A stretch of DNA of 64,000 bases from Amblyornis subalaris (lineage: Eukaryota; Chordata; Aves; Passeriformes; Ptilonorhynchidae). This document shows positions 36,501 through 49,367 of this stretch, piece by piece. The translations under genes were made by a program, and so were the position numbers. A model generated the notes under the pieces. That model made no database searches. It saw only the letters and a list, made by a program, of their open reading frames with translations, and was not told the origin of the DNA. How positions within the stretch are numbered: the stretch's first letter is position 1; each line of letters opens with the position of its first letter. The stretch lies in assembly GCA_018881555.1 (NCBI GenBank), contig JACAXG010000107.1, positions 641,406 to 705,405 of the forward strand, given 5' to 3'.

Positions 36501-38849
36501 CTCTGGTGCTGTACCCACATCCCCCTGGACCCAAGATGAGCTGTGAGGGTTATGTGTGTTGCTTTTTCCCAGAGCTTGAGACTCCCTGCACACCTGGGAG
36601 CTGCAGGAATGTGTGCCTTATTCAGGGGCACATTTGCACAGCTCGTTGGTGATGTGATGAGTGGTGTCCCAGCTGCATGGCAGTGAAGCATGGGAGCATG
36701 TTGAGTTTCAGGAGCACTGGGTTGGCTTTGGATGAGGTGGGACATGAACATTTGAANGCAGGGTGAGCTGGAGAGGCTGTGAGTGGCTGTGATGGGAAGG
36801 ATGATTTTAGGGAGGGATGGGTTAGATAATAAATGGTGAGGCTGCCAGCAGCAAAGACAAAAGGGGTTTTTGGATGAAAAGGCAATTATTTAATCAAAGG
36901 GGAAGTGGAGGGGAATAGATACCAGGGGAATGACAGACTGGTGCTCTGGAGTTGCCTCCCTCTGACCGGTTGGACGCTGACTGCCTGCCCTACCTGTCAG
37001 CTGCTGTCTCACACTGGCTGCCTCTGCTGCTCCATTGCTCCTGCCTTTACTTCACCCTATGGATTGTTGTCTTTAGATTGACTGATTGGTTGTCTGTTCT
37101 TCAGATCACCTTCTCCATCAGTTCCCACCCTCCAGCTTGTCATCACATTTGTTATTTTCAGTCCCTGCCACCTCCGCTGCTTTTCTCCTGAGATGTTTCA
37201 CTGACCCTGGTTAGCCCTGAATTGCCAAATCCTGACTCAGCTTTCACTAGATAACCACATTTTATGTCTTTACTGACTAATCATGCCCCATCTTTACATC
37301 TGCTATGGCTGAGGATGGGTGGGCAGGCACTGAAGGCCACCCTGGGTCCCCACAGGCACAGGAGGCTGCTTTGTGCTAAAACCCACCCCAGCTGTTCATC
37401 TTGAATCTTTATTTTGACTCTGGTACAGCTCCAAGGAGAAACAACATCATCTGGCCTCCATCAGTCAGGATGGCCTCTCCTCTGAGATCCCTAAGAGCCA
37501 GGGTTGGCACCTGAAGGCCAATTCAATATAAAAGCCTCAGACAACTAAATCCATAATTAGACTTTAACTGAGCTCCCCTCTTACCTCCTGTCCCAGTCTT
37601 GCTGAACCGGGGGATGAGCCCACCTCTCTCCCAGAACAAAGGAAATGGGCAATGTCACAACGAGGGGAAGTCTACTGCAAATAATGGAAAACCTCTTCTA
37701 ACAGTCACTTGCAATTTTTCCAGGCATGAACCCACAACCTAGGGCTCACGGGGAGCCCAACGCCCTGTGCCTTCTGTCTCCCTCACCACGGCTCTGGCAG
37801 CACTGTGGGGCTGATTCCTGTGCCAGGCTGGGTGCTCCAGTGTGCCTGCACACCTTCTTGGGCTCAGCAGGAGAGGGAGACAGGAATGTTATTTTTGCCT
37901 GGCCTGGAGGTGTCTTTTTCACCTCTGACTAGTTCCCTTTTGCAGGAGATTCTGTACATGAGGCTTCGTCAGAGGATAAAATTGATGCCTCCCAGCACGT
38001 CTCCCACATATGCACTCTACAGCTGAGAGCTTCATCACTGGGTGACGTGGCAGAGAGCCTGGAAAGGGCAGAGCATCCCTTCCCTGTGATGGGGCCACCC
38101 AGGGCAGCCCACGGTCACCAGCAGCAGCTCGGGGTCTTGTTTTCACAGAAGAGGATGTGTCCTCCAAACAGCTATTGCTTGTTGGTTATGCAGAGCAGGT
38201 AATTTTTGCATGTCTATTAACAGCTAGAGGAAGGGCAGGAGATGCTTTTATCACTGAAGAGTGATGTGCTGTTTCTCCAGAGGTTTGCCTTGTGCAACAC
38301 ACAGAGTTTCAAGGTTGGCTCACCTCGTTGTGAGCCCAGAGCAGGATGTTCAAAGATCCAGGAAATCCTGGCTGAAGGGCTCAAGCTGTGATGTTTGGTT
38401 ATGTTCAGAGGGAACTTAGCATATTTAAACTGATCCTGCCATGCGCTTTTTCACAGATAAGAGGTCTCTTCTCTGGGCAATGAGTCCGTGGGGTTGCTGG
38501 GAATTGCCTGAGTCACTGAAGGTGTTTTTGCCCAACTGCTTTCAGACAGCAGGAGCTCTGCCATGCCTAGCAAAGAATGTCTTTAATCTGTGCCACATTA
38601 ACCATGGCCATGGGGGCATTGTTTTGTCAGGGCATGAATGGGATGATATCAGGGCAGCCCACAGAGCCACGCACTCAGTGGAGCTGGCTCTGTCTGTGAG
38701 GCTGAGGGAGTNCTCCAGCTCCCAGATTTGCATAATGGCTTTTATTTCTCTAAAGAAAATAGGCTGAATTTGCCAGGACACTCACCTGAGCTATCTTTTA
38801 GGTGCAGTAATGAATGCCAGACACATTAAATACAAATTATTTGCTCATC
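33587..38849. other. Intergenic, no gene seen
   Basis: Unique sequence. A TG/CA-rich patch at 34375-34580 is listed separately. Open frames at 36079-36429 and 37726-38167 show no family resemblance. No CR1 recognised in this stretch. Confidence 0.5.
34391..34476. repeat. TG/CA-rich repeat with 10-bp inverted repeat
   Basis: CAGATATGTGTGT is present at 34391 and again at 34441. In the second copy TGTGTGTATG (34447-34456) is followed after 10 bases by its exact complement CATACACACA (34467-34476), so the strand could form a small stem. This is probably microsatellite-derived. Confidence 0.65.
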
Positions 38850-38987
38850 TCTGGAAGTGTTCAAAGCCAGGTTGGATGAGGCTTTGAGCAACCTGGTCTA
38901 GTGGAAGGTGTCCTTACCCATGGCAGGGGGGTTGGAACTGGATGTTCTTTAAGGTCCCTTCCAACCCAAACCATTCTGTGATTCTAC
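38850..38987 (+). mobile_element. CR1 LINE 3' terminal fragment
   Basis: A classic CR1 3' end in sense orientation: CTGGAAGTGTTCAAAGCCAG, GGTTGGATGAGGCTTTGAGC, CCCATGGCAGGGGGGTTGGA, GGTCCCTTCCAACCCAAACC, ATTCTGTGATTCTA. Only about 140 bases remain, and the sequence is little diverged. Confidence 0.97.
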
Positions 38988-41900
38988 TCTCATTCTAAGC
39001 CTGAGCCAATGATAATAATACAAAAGAATGAAACATCAAGAATTAAAACCCTACCTTCATGCCTGGCTATGCAAGGTAGTACAGCTCAACCTGTTCAGAG
39101 TCCTTCACAACTAAAAACATGGAAATACCATCCGAAAGTGGGATTCCATAAAAGACACACCAGAGTGGGATTTGTGAGACCTGGAATAGCTGTTGGTCTT
39201 TGCCACCTCTTTCCACTCTTTGCCTGACTCATCTCTTTAGGCTCCAGGTTCTTTGGGACATGGGATATCTCTTCCCATCCATCTGCAGAGTGTCTTGGGG
39301 CTCACCCCTGGGATGTTGGTGTTATAAGCAGCATTTCCACTGCACTGAAAACACTGCAAACCAAATGATTACGTTTCCCCATATTTAACTTGAACTTGGT
39401 GAAAACATTCTGCTTTGAACTNTTCCTAACTGAAAGAGGTCAGTCCTTTGAAAATGTCCATTTTTTATCTTCTTTTTTAAATTTGATGTAAAAATAATTT
39501 TCAGGTTAGGGAAACTGCTTCTNTTGAATGTCAACTTCCATTTCTGTTGCACTGTGACCCTGAAACAGCCGTCTCCAAGCTGCTTTTCTCTGTGGCTGCA
39601 GATGGCTGGGTGGCAGATGTGTTCTCATCTGACAAGTGGCTGAATTTTAGTAGCAGAGTGAGCGATCCCCAGTAGCCATTAAAGTTGACGTTCATCACCA
39701 GTTACTTTATTCTAGTGGCTTAGAGAGTGCAATTTTCATTTCTTGAAGAAGAAACTGCTGTAATCCTGTGTCTCCTGTCATATGAGAGTGTACTGGAGCT
39801 TCCATTAATCACTCTAAGTTGCTGAGAGATCTTAAGCAGGAAAGCACTTGAAAGAGCAAAATGATCTGAACGCTACAAACTTAAACAAGAAAAACTCAAA
39901 ATCACAGTAAAAATCAACTTCAGAATTGAAGGTTATAATTATTTTATACTGCTTGTAACTGGGATCTTATGGCTGGAAAAGAAGAGCAGATTCAGCCTCT
40001 AATGGCTCACCGTGCTTGATTGCTCTTAGCTCAAGTCAATGTCACCCAAGATGTACCATCAGGAAGACATCAAAGGTGGCATTCTAGTCAAAAATGACCA
40101 AATCAAAATCCAAAAATGACATCTGAATTAATGATTTCAGCTCTAGGCAGCAATACTGTAGAACGCCATGGCCCAAAACAATCTGAATTAATGATTTCAG
40201 CTCTAGGCAGCAATACTGTAGAACGCCATGGTGAGGGGAGTTGGAAAATCCCTCCTGATGCTCAGTTCTCTGGCTGGAAAGGACTTTTTAGAAGTTTCAC
40301 TTCCATATTGAAAAGTAGAGATCAGGGTGGAAATCTGATTTTGATTAAATTGCCTAAGAATCTTGGGATTACTTCTCCTTCAGGATATGGTTTCTTGTTC
40401 CAGAACAGCAACAAGTGGTAAGGAAAAAAGATCAGCAATAGAAGAACGGGAAAGAGCAGTATAGAAACTATACCCTTTATAACACCCATGAAGAGACTCT
40501 TTATGCTGCAAGGCCCCTGGGAGAGGGACATGTCATGCTTCTTGTTTATCTACTTGACCAGGACATTGACCTTTTTACCACAAGAATAATTTTCAGATTG
40601 CTCCTAAGAAATCAGGAGGCTGTGGGCAGCACCAGAACTCCTGATCTGAGGGGTCTTTTTCCAGAAGAAAAGTAAGGATAATATCCAGAGGCTCAATGCC
40701 TCCTTCAGAGACCCTGTGGCCAAAATTCATGACCCAGTCGTCAGTATTTGCAAAATCCCAATGGGAGAGAAGTTGGGCGATGTTTGGGGTCTTTTGGCGG
40801 CTTCTTTTTTTTCTTAATTTCTCGCCCCTTGCTTATGGGCTGAGCCTCATGGAAACGTGTTTGTCATTTGGAAGAATCTGCTAAATGGGCTTGTGCAAAC
40901 CCCCCCTTGGATTCAGCTCCCGTGGTGTTGCTGAGTGCCAGGCACCAAGCACAGAGTGCACCATTTGTGCTGTGTCATCAGCTTCCTCTGTTGCTGGGGA
41001 TTATTGCTTCTCCATGGCTGGATGCTTCTATCTTTTAAAGCAGAACAATCAGGAATAAAGAATGTCAAATGAGAAATGAACTATGAAGGACAAATATTTC
41101 AATTCCTGCGCAAATAACCTGTCCTTGCTAGCCCCGGATGATGGTCTGTGAGCAAAAAAAAAATAGAAAAAGACATTATCCAAGTACCTGGATAAGCACA
41201 CCGATTTCATGTTTATTTATGAAAAATAAAGGCAACTCCTGGCCTGCAATCCTCAAAAGGATCATTGTCTTATCTAATTTGGTCTCCTCTGTAGGAAGCC
41301 TATTGTTTCCACCCTGTTTCCTGCTTGAAGTTTTGTCAGGTTTCCACTTCCCGTCATGGCTGGTTCAACCATGCAAATGAATTCCTACAACTCTGCATGA
41401 CATGTCAGTTATTAAAGATTACGCTGGCAGGTCAGAAGGACTTAGAAGATCATGCTTGTGGCAGGCTGTAAGCCTGAGCACAGGTTTTGTGCCATCAGCT
41501 TGGTGGAGGTTGCCTGTCCTGTAAAGATTGAAGCCTTTTCAAAGGCTGTGGGTCAGTCAGCCCTGATCACCAAAAACATTGAAAGTCTTTGTCTCCGTGC
41601 TTTGAAGTCACTGATGACAGGTCAGTACAGGAGATAAAAAGATCTGTCTGGGGCTCTGGCTAATTGAGAATTTACTGCTGCATCTTATGCACCATGTGCC
41701 AACGAGGGGGAACACAACATGTGGTTACTTTATGACATTGGTTTTCTTTGTCCTATATGAATAGCCAGAAAAAAAGCTTAAAAAAAGATGAAGCAATGAT
41801 GATGGGAATAATTAAATCACACTGAACTAGAGGCTGGTAGCTATGTGACACTGCTTCTGCTGAACTGGGTTTGGTAATTTATGATTTGTAAATGCAAATA

Positions 41901-43007
41901 TTGCTGACTCTGGGAGTCCTTTGTAAAGAGACCTGTTGCTTTTTTTTTGTCACTGAAAGAATAATACAGATAGATTCTGAACAGCTGGACTAAACACAGT
42001 TTTACCTGGCTCCCAGGCAGAGGATGATGCTTCTGAAAGCTGCACTGCAGGCTCACATTTGAATGAGGCTCTATTCTGGGAACAGAACAAACTAATTTCT
42101 CATTTCGCCATTTATTAGCCAATTGTGTGAAACCATTTTTCATGTTTTAATTCACTCTGCGTTAGCAGGGTGTTCGTATTTCTGACCCTCAGGCCACATC
42201 GTGCCTTACAACTTTCACCTCTTCAAAGAGAGAAGTATGAGTAAAATCTACCTTACTCTGAAAACGGGGGACACAGAAAAGGCGCGTTCCTACCTCGGTA
42301 AGCCTGGATGCTTTGTGTGTGTTGGGAATTGTGGTTTCTGGGGAAGCACATGCCATTTTTACTGCCCTCAGCCCCGGTGTACTAACAGAACTCAGGAACT
42401 GGAGCCTTTTCTCTCTTCTGCATCATCTGAGAGGAATGATCATTAATTTCTAATTGTAGGACACACGGTGTAATCCCACTGCTGTCAGACCGTGCTCTTG
42501 CTTACCCATGTGTAACCTCCAGGAGACACTTTATTACTCTTGATGGATGACCCTGGAAGAGCTCATCTTGACTTTCAGATCCTAAGCTGCATTTACAGCC
42601 CTGGAAGATGAGAATCTGGATGAAAAACATTTTGCTAGTAAACAGAGCAAATGAACATACAATAAACCTCTGAGACACAGTAATCTCAGAAACCCATGAC
42701 ACTATTAATAACGGGTCCTTTTCAAAGTGAAGCCACACTTCATGCCCCAAAGCCTCCAGAATTATGTTTGGGTAAGCTGCAGACATCACATTCCTTGGAG
42801 GGCAATAGCTTGTATATTCCATTTCTCTGATGCAACATATTTTTTTCCCTTTATCAGACATGGATATGGTTCCCTTAAGAATCCTCATTTATGTAGCTTC
42901 AATCTTTTTTCCACTTTACACTTACTGATCTTCTGGGCAGAATGGGCACTCTGGTTAGTGGAAAATTTTAGGGTTTTGCAGTTAGTTTTTATTCTCAGGA
43001 AGGACTG
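38988..43007. other. Intergenic with one 60-base tandem duplication
   Basis: Unique sequence without recognised exon or dispersed repeat. It contains the exact tandem duplication at 40121-40231 and short A/T runs. Open frames at 40116-40421 and 41138-41380 are not recognised. Confidence 0.5.
40121..40231. repeat. 60-bp-period tandem duplication, 51 bp identical
   Basis: The 51 bases at 40121-40171 (from ATCTGAATTAATGATTTCAG to GAACGCCATGG) recur without mismatch at 40181-40231, separated by 9 bases. The period of 60 keeps the frame of an open reading frame at 40116-40421, so its translation shows a duplicated 20-residue unit (SELMISALGSNTVERHG in each copy). Nothing else suggests coding. Perfect identity means a recent duplication or an assembly artefact. 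Confidence 0.95.
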
Positions 43008-43125
43008 TAGAATCACAGAATGGTTAGGGTTGGATGGGACTTCAAAGATCACCTAGTTCCAACCCCCCTGCCATGGTCAGGGACACATTCTGCCAGATCA
43101 GGTTACTCCAAGCCCTGATGGAGCT
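43008..43125 (-). mobile_element. CR1 LINE 3' fragment
   Basis: On the + strand: GTAGAATCACAGAATGGTTA, GGGTTGGATGGGACTTCAAA, GATCACCTAGTTCCAACCCC, CTGCCATGGTCAGGGACA. This is the reverse complement of a CR1 3' end, about 118 bases long and modestly diverged. Confidence 0.95.
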
Positions 43126-43559
43126 TTGTGTGCTCAGATTCCTGGCTCGAATGGCCAGTGTAGGGGTTTGAGCTGGTCTGTGGCATCTCTGGTAAGTTCT
43201 CCAACAGCTCTTGGGAGCTGCGGATCTGCAGTGAGTTCTCTCACACTCAGTTTGAGCTTAGAAACCAAATCCCAGCTCAATCACCATGGCTCAGGTTCAC
43301 AAAGCACGAGAGATGCCTCCTCCCCATTCTCCCAGGAGCTGCCTCAGTCCTTCCTTGGGAGGAGGCACATCAATGTTGCAGAATCCATCCCACGTTTGGT
43401 GCTGCAGCACCCACATCCCATTTGAGGGAGTGGNGTGGGATCTGCTGCTGCTGAGTCTCCTGCCCAGAGTTTATAGCTGTGACATCAGGCCACTGTTGTA
43501 ATTGTCAGTTTAGCAGTTTTCAGTGCTTTAATAGACTGTATTTCTGAAAATTTCCCTTC

Positions 43560-43920
43560 CTGCTCTACAAGTGTTATTGATTATAAAGTGCATTGGATTG
43601 CAGCTGGAATGGTAATAGACTCATAAGGGATTTTTTTTTTCTATTTGTTTTCTCTTTTTTTTTTTTTTCCTTTTTTAACCAGACTTGGGGGTTAAGTGGA
43701 TACTACATTATGCCATTATTATAGCTACAATATTATTTTTCTTTAACTGGGATTGTTTATTATGCATGCATTGAAGCACAAATGTGGAACAAATGAATCT
43801 GATATCAAATTAATGCAGCGATCAGGTTCCCCCCCCCTTCCCTCTTTAGTTGCCATAACAATCTGTGATCTTGAAGCAACAATAAAATTAGAATTGCATT
43901 AAAGGTGTTTACATCATGTA
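43560..43920. other. AT-rich candidate conserved noncoding element
   Basis: A unique block with long T tracts at 43629-43638 and 43655-43668, then TATGCATGCATTG, ATCAAATTAATGCAGCGATC, a C9 run at 43830-43838, and ATTAGAATTGCATTAAAGG. The dense TAAT and ATGCAT-type cores, low CpG and lack of repeat resemble vertebrate developmental enhancers. There is no alignment to prove it. Confidence 0.3.
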
Positions 43921-45283
43921 CACTCTGTATCCCATTATTGTTTTTCACTGTAATAAAAGCATTGAGTGTTTGCTTTGGAATAGAACACCATTACATCTCT
44001 TGCCTTGCCACGTCTCACATTGCTTTTTGCAGCCAAAACTTGTTTGTTTTTTTTTNTTTTTTTTTTGTTTTGAGAACAGAGAAGGTTATTCTGGGCTGGA
44101 ACTTCTGGAGGAGGGATGATTATGTTTTTTAAGATAATGTTTGTCTTTCACCCGTAGGATGCAATTTTGGGTGTGCTACCTTTGGATTTCAGAACTCCAA
44201 AGAATTTCATCTCTGCTTTTAAATGTGTGGCAAATCTCCGCCCTGACGGTTGTGGAAAGTACATCTTCTAGCTCTTGCCCTTACTGACAAAAAGCAAAGT
44301 AAAGGGAGAAGATTCCGTCAGCACGTGCATGTGCGTGTGCGTGGGTGCACGTGCGCACGTACCAATGTAGGTATGAATTAACTTCTCCTCCCCACGACTG
44401 CACAAGCTTCTGCCCCTGGGGACAGGATGAAAGGAAAAACATGGCAGATGTTAGTCATATTGCCTGGTGCATGACTTGAAAGTGCTCTGGTAGTTCAGCT
44501 ATGAGCGTTATGGAAAAACATTTATGGAACAAAGAGGCTGTTATCTCAGGATCTCGGCTGTGCCGGGCATCACGGAGCCCCTTTACTGCTGCTCCTATCC
44601 AGTCTGGCACATTATTCCTTGCAGTGACATCTTTCTGGGTAGCCTTTGTAGATAAACCTTGTGATAAAGCTCCCTTCAGAAAAATGGAAGATTTTCATTT
44701 TTAAATACATAATGTGATCACCTTATGCTGAGGCTGGACTTGAATAGAAATACCGTGAGAAGATTTTCCTTCTCCACCCGCTAAGCCTGCTGTTCTCAGA
44801 TGCAAACCATCCTTTGATTTTTTTTTTTTTGCAAGTTTAGCCTCTGTTAGGAACAAGGATCCATCTATTTATGAACATTGTAGGTGATTATTTCCCTGAT
44901 TAACCTGAATATAAGATGTACAGCAACCAGCTAATTCTAAAGCCTTTCCTGGTGGCACTAACACACCTTTGAATTCTTTATTTCAGATTCTGTTCAACAC
45001 AGAGGAGAATTCCTACACTGGGCACAGGGATTTGGGGGAGGTGGGGGCAGGATAAAAGAAAATAAAATGCCATGTATGCTGAGAGAGGAATGTAGTTAGC
45101 TGTCATAAATCTCTGGAGACAAGATCTCTCCAGAGCTGGATTCATCTAGTGATCCCCTCACTGACTCCAGTCCTAAAGATCAAAGACTGGTGGATTAAGT
45201 AGCATGTATCCTGCAATGATGTGCTCCTGTTTGCAGTGATGTGCTGCTGGGGATTAGCGAGGTAGGAATCACCTAAATAAAAG
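43921..45283. other. Intergenic, nothing coding recognised
   Basis: Contains a T-rich tract with one N (44048-44066), the CG-bearing alternating tract at 44322-44361, and a T run at 44819-44830. No exon or dispersed repeat recognised. Confidence 0.5.
44322..44361. repeat. Alternating GTGC/CACG tract with 12-bp palindrome
   Basis: CACGTGCATGTGCGTGTGCG leads into GGGTGCACGTGCGCACGT. The 12 bases ACGTGCGCACGT at 44349-44360 are a perfect palindrome. Alternating purine-pyrimidine with CpG is the best-known Z-DNA context, and the tract holds repeated CACGTG (E-box) and GCGTG (bHLH-PAS) cores. Confidence 0.7.
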
Positions 45284-45870
45284 ATCACAGCACCACAGTG
45301 CAATTCTGACTGGAAAGGACCTTGTGAGGTCCTAGTTCAACCCGCTGCTCAAGGCTGGGCCAACTTCCCTGTTAGCTCAAGTTGCTTCAGGGCCATGCCT
45401 AGTTGAATTTTGAATGTCTCCAAGTAGGGGGCTCTCATCTCCTCTCATGACCCGTGTCCCAGAGCTTAACTCCTTTCATGGTGAACTTTTCCTTCCTTGT
45501 ATCTAATTGGAACTTCACTTCCTGCAAATTCTCATGCCCATCCTGTCCATGTAGATTTTTGTCCTTTTGTTGTAGGCTCCTGAGAAACATCTGGCTCTGT
45601 CTTCTTTAGGTTATTGAAGACAGCCATAAGATCCCACCCTCCTCCTTTTCCCGTCTCTCCTCCAGAATGAACAAACTCACTGTCTCAGTATCACCACGCA
45701 CATCATGTGCTCTGGCTCCCTCAGCATCCTGGACAACAACCAANCTGGACTCACTCCAGCTGGCTGAGCTGACCACTCTCTTGGTGGCCCAAAACTGGCC
45801 CCAGTGCTCCAGATATGATCTCACAAGTACCAGATAACAGTGAATAATCACTTCCCTTCACCTGCTTGTG
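45284..45870 (-). mobile_element. Old CR1 LINE fragment
   Basis: On the + strand: ATCACAGCACCACAGTGCAA, CTGGAAAGGACCTTGTGAGG, TCCTAGTTCAACCCGCTGCT, GCCATGCCTAGTTGAATTTTG, CTCCTCCAGAATGAACAAAC, CAGCTGGCTGAGCTGACC, GCCCCAGTGCTCCAGATATG. It follows the antisense CR1 3' region for nearly 590 bases with heavy divergence. The right edge is approximate. Confidence 0.85.
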
Positions 45871-48800
45871 AAGCAAAGGGGATGCTCTGGGATATCATTG
45901 CTAGTGATACTGCAGAGCCTTTTGAAGCTGGCGCCAGCTGCCAGTGCCAGTGACCTGTATAAATGATGGCCCTAGGCCTGTTCTCACTGTATAAAGCTTA
46001 CATTGATCCAGGAAAAAAAATCATTAATTGTCTCAAAAGAGCCCAAAGACTAAGTGATGCTGTGTGGGGACCTTTTAATGTGGCCTGTCAGGACAAGGGC
46101 TAAGGTTTTTCCAGGCAGTCGGGAGTCTCCAGCTGCCAGTGACATTTCTTGGTTTGTTATGGTGATGGTCACTATGGCCGTGCTTGTTGGCTGCAGAGGC
46201 TGCTGCTGGGGTAAGTCAGCAAAGTCACTTGGTTTTTGGGCATAGCTGCCGTGCTAACTCAATGTATGCTCTGAAAATAGGATTGGACCAGTTCTCCCAC
46301 ATGTTCCTACCAGGCTTTGCACCCTCAGGCATCTTCTCATCCCTTGGTCTGGGGCTCTGAACTCCCCCTCAGCATCATGCTGCAATGAGAGAATAAGAGC
46401 AGTCTGTGAAATAGGAATGGGGGGCTCTCGCCCCGCTAATGTTTGAGGGCTGTGAGGAATCCCATAGAAAGCCTAAATCAAGTTGCTGATCAGTGTTCAC
46501 AGTGGCCCACAAGCTGCTGTCCTCAGGCAGTCAGGACNTAGAGCAGTCTGCCTCAACTGCTCTTGGCAAGGGGAAGGGAAATGGGTTGGCTTTGCTGGGG
46601 CCAGTGGTGTAGCAGTAGGGCCAAGAGAGTTACTTTTAATTTTTGTTTGGTGTTAATGTGGCTGCTCAAATTTCTCTGCAGATGTTGTCCCTAAGCTTTT
46701 CTTGTGATTGGTACTGGTGGCTAGGAAGAGTCAACTGGGGCCAGGAAAGGAGAGAGGAGAGCAGAGGATGCCTTATGCTGGCTCTTGGTTTGTGACCACA
46801 CAGGGGATGTACTCACGCTGTGTCGCACAGCAGAGACACCTCCACGGTAGCTCCAAGTGACATGGGGCAGCCCTGTCAGTGTAGCTCTGTGCCCAAGAAA
46901 AATCTTATTGGCTTTGCTTTGGAGAATGGAGATCCCTGCAGATGTGCCTNTATTGTCTCCAAGACCCGAAATTTCGTCCTTGTGTGACGGATCCAGCTCC
47001 TTGNAGGTGATGTGGTGGGTCACCGTGTCAGAGACACGTATGTGACTCTCAAACCNGTGAGCTCCCACATTTCAGAGCAAATGCTTTATACCCCGAGCAT
47101 TTACTGTTTTGAGAAATCACACAAAACCCACGCTGACTACTTGATTACTTTGTTCTTCGGATGACCCAAATCACAAGGTTTGATGCAATGTTTTGACATA
47201 CTCGCTGCTGTACTTGTACCTTCCTTTGGGTGACCTAGTGCTGCACAGAGCGGCTCTGAGGGTACTNCAGTGATTTGTAACATGCTTTCTAGTTGAGGGC
47301 ATGTATTTATTAAGTTACAACAAATGAATGATTAATAGTTGCCATAGTGATAAAGAGAACTTGAAGTCTTTGAGCACTACAGAATCAAACGCAAACCTTG
47401 GCACATCTTTGCTGCAAAGCATTCATGGTGGGGTCTTAAAAANAGAGGCTCAAGAAGCAGCATCTCTTAATAACATTAACACCCTATGGAGAAAAACATT
47501 TAAAAAAATATCATATGCTTATTGAGAAATGTGAAAAAACATATGGGAAAGACTCAGCTCAGGTTTTTCACTGTATGAAGACATTAAATGTTTTCACAGA
47601 ATCTACTTTTTCTCTTTTTTTAAATACAATTGAAAGCTGCTGCTTTTTACTGTTAACCTTCACCTTTTTTTCCCCTGGCACTACCTTGCTTATTGAAATG
47701 TTGCATGGACAAAATCTCTGCTTTCCAAGGTCCTGCCAATTCTTCTCTTTAATCCGAGCCACATAATCATTTCTCCTGAAATTTACTCGCCAGCGACTGA
47801 CAAGAAGTCTTTTCAGGGATACAGAGTTTCTTCCACTATTATTTCTTGATATTCTGTGAAGGGAAATGCCATTCAGACGTCTGTGGGACACTGGGGCATA
47901 GGAGTAGCTGCTGAAGATTACAGCTGTTTGTTCAAGCCCAGGTTGGCCCAGCCCCTCTGTATTGAGCAGCTTGTGCTGCATAGTGCAATGGCCAAAGAGG
48001 AGCTTGTTAGAGATGGTAAGGTTAACCTGGGTGATGTGTCCTGACAGTCCCAAACTGTTTCTCTAAAAATGGCAGTGTGCAGGAAGAGCTTTGCCTTGGT
48101 TATCCTCCACTGGATCCTGTCACTTTGCTGCAACATTTGGCCTGGAAGTGAAGGCTCAGCAGTAAAGTAAAAACTTTCGAGGGTCAGTGTGGCAAAGCCC
48201 TCTGCTTCTACATGATGCCTCCCAAAACCATTTCCAAATAAGACTTTCATAACCCACAGGGAAAGATAGAGAGAAGACTTGGTGGCCATTAACTGCTACA
48301 AGAACTAATTAAATGAGAGGGAAGGATTCTGAGACCATTGGGACACACAGAAGCTTTGTTTGGCTTGCTGGTACACTGAGAAACTCCAGCTGAGGATCTG
48401 GAAGATGAGTCAACTGATTTATCCAGGAGATCAGATAAAGAGCAAGGCAGGAATTATTGTGCCAGACTCAAGAACATGCACAATATTTTTTGGCATCAAT
48501 ATGCAGCCACTATCCTCTGAGATGAAGGAACAGTGGAGAGGAACCTTCTCCTTGTGTTACTTCCATATCCCCCTGCTCTCCTCGGGGCTTTTCCTGTGAA
48601 CAACTCTGAAGCATCAGGATCCCATACTACAAAATTGATGTAAAATTGTTTTCCTTGCTTCCTCAGCCTATGGTTGTGAAAATCTGAAATCACTCTCAGC
48701 TCTTTGGAGCACTGAAGTTTTGAAGACACAATCTGTGGCTAGGGATACCTGGCAGTCCTCACCTCAACAGTGCTAAATTAGAGAAAAGGGAAGAACATGC

Positions 48801-49367
48801 AGTGTGATAATTGAGGGACAACAAAGAGAAATAGTTTTGGTGTTACCAGCAAGTTACAAAGCATTAATTATTGGCCAGTAGTTCTCTGCATGCCAATGCA
48901 GGTTGGAGATTCAGTGCCAGCAGGTATTTCCCATTATCTGGCACAGGCATCAAGCACCCAAAAAGCTTCAAAATCCATGAGTCCCTATCACCAGGTATTG
49001 CCATGCACTGGCCTCTACTTGGCCNAAAGTCTGATGGTTGCTCCAGTCACTAAGAACTCATGAGACCCATGTGTGTAGAAGCCAAATCCACAGCCCACGC
49101 GTGCGCCACACAAAGCACGCAGGTGGGTCAGGATCCTGACTTTGCCACGTGAGATGATCTTGTGCCCTGCCTTTCTAATTGGTCCCTCAGACAGGCTGGA
49201 ATGGAGGTTTGTAGTAGTTTTCTCACACTGTTGTACGTGACAAAATTAATGGTCCTCTGAAGATGGGCTTCACCCAAAACAACATTTGGCCACTCACAGT
49301 TCCCTTGGGTTGCCCACAGCATGCAGCCTAACCTGAAGGTACCACTTCATCTGCAGCCACAGTGGGC
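45871..49367. other. Intergenic, one open-frame pair of unknown meaning
   Basis: Unique sequence. Two overlapping - strand open frames of 161 and 123 codons lie at 47568-48289 and are noted under findings. No recognised family. Confidence 0.5.
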
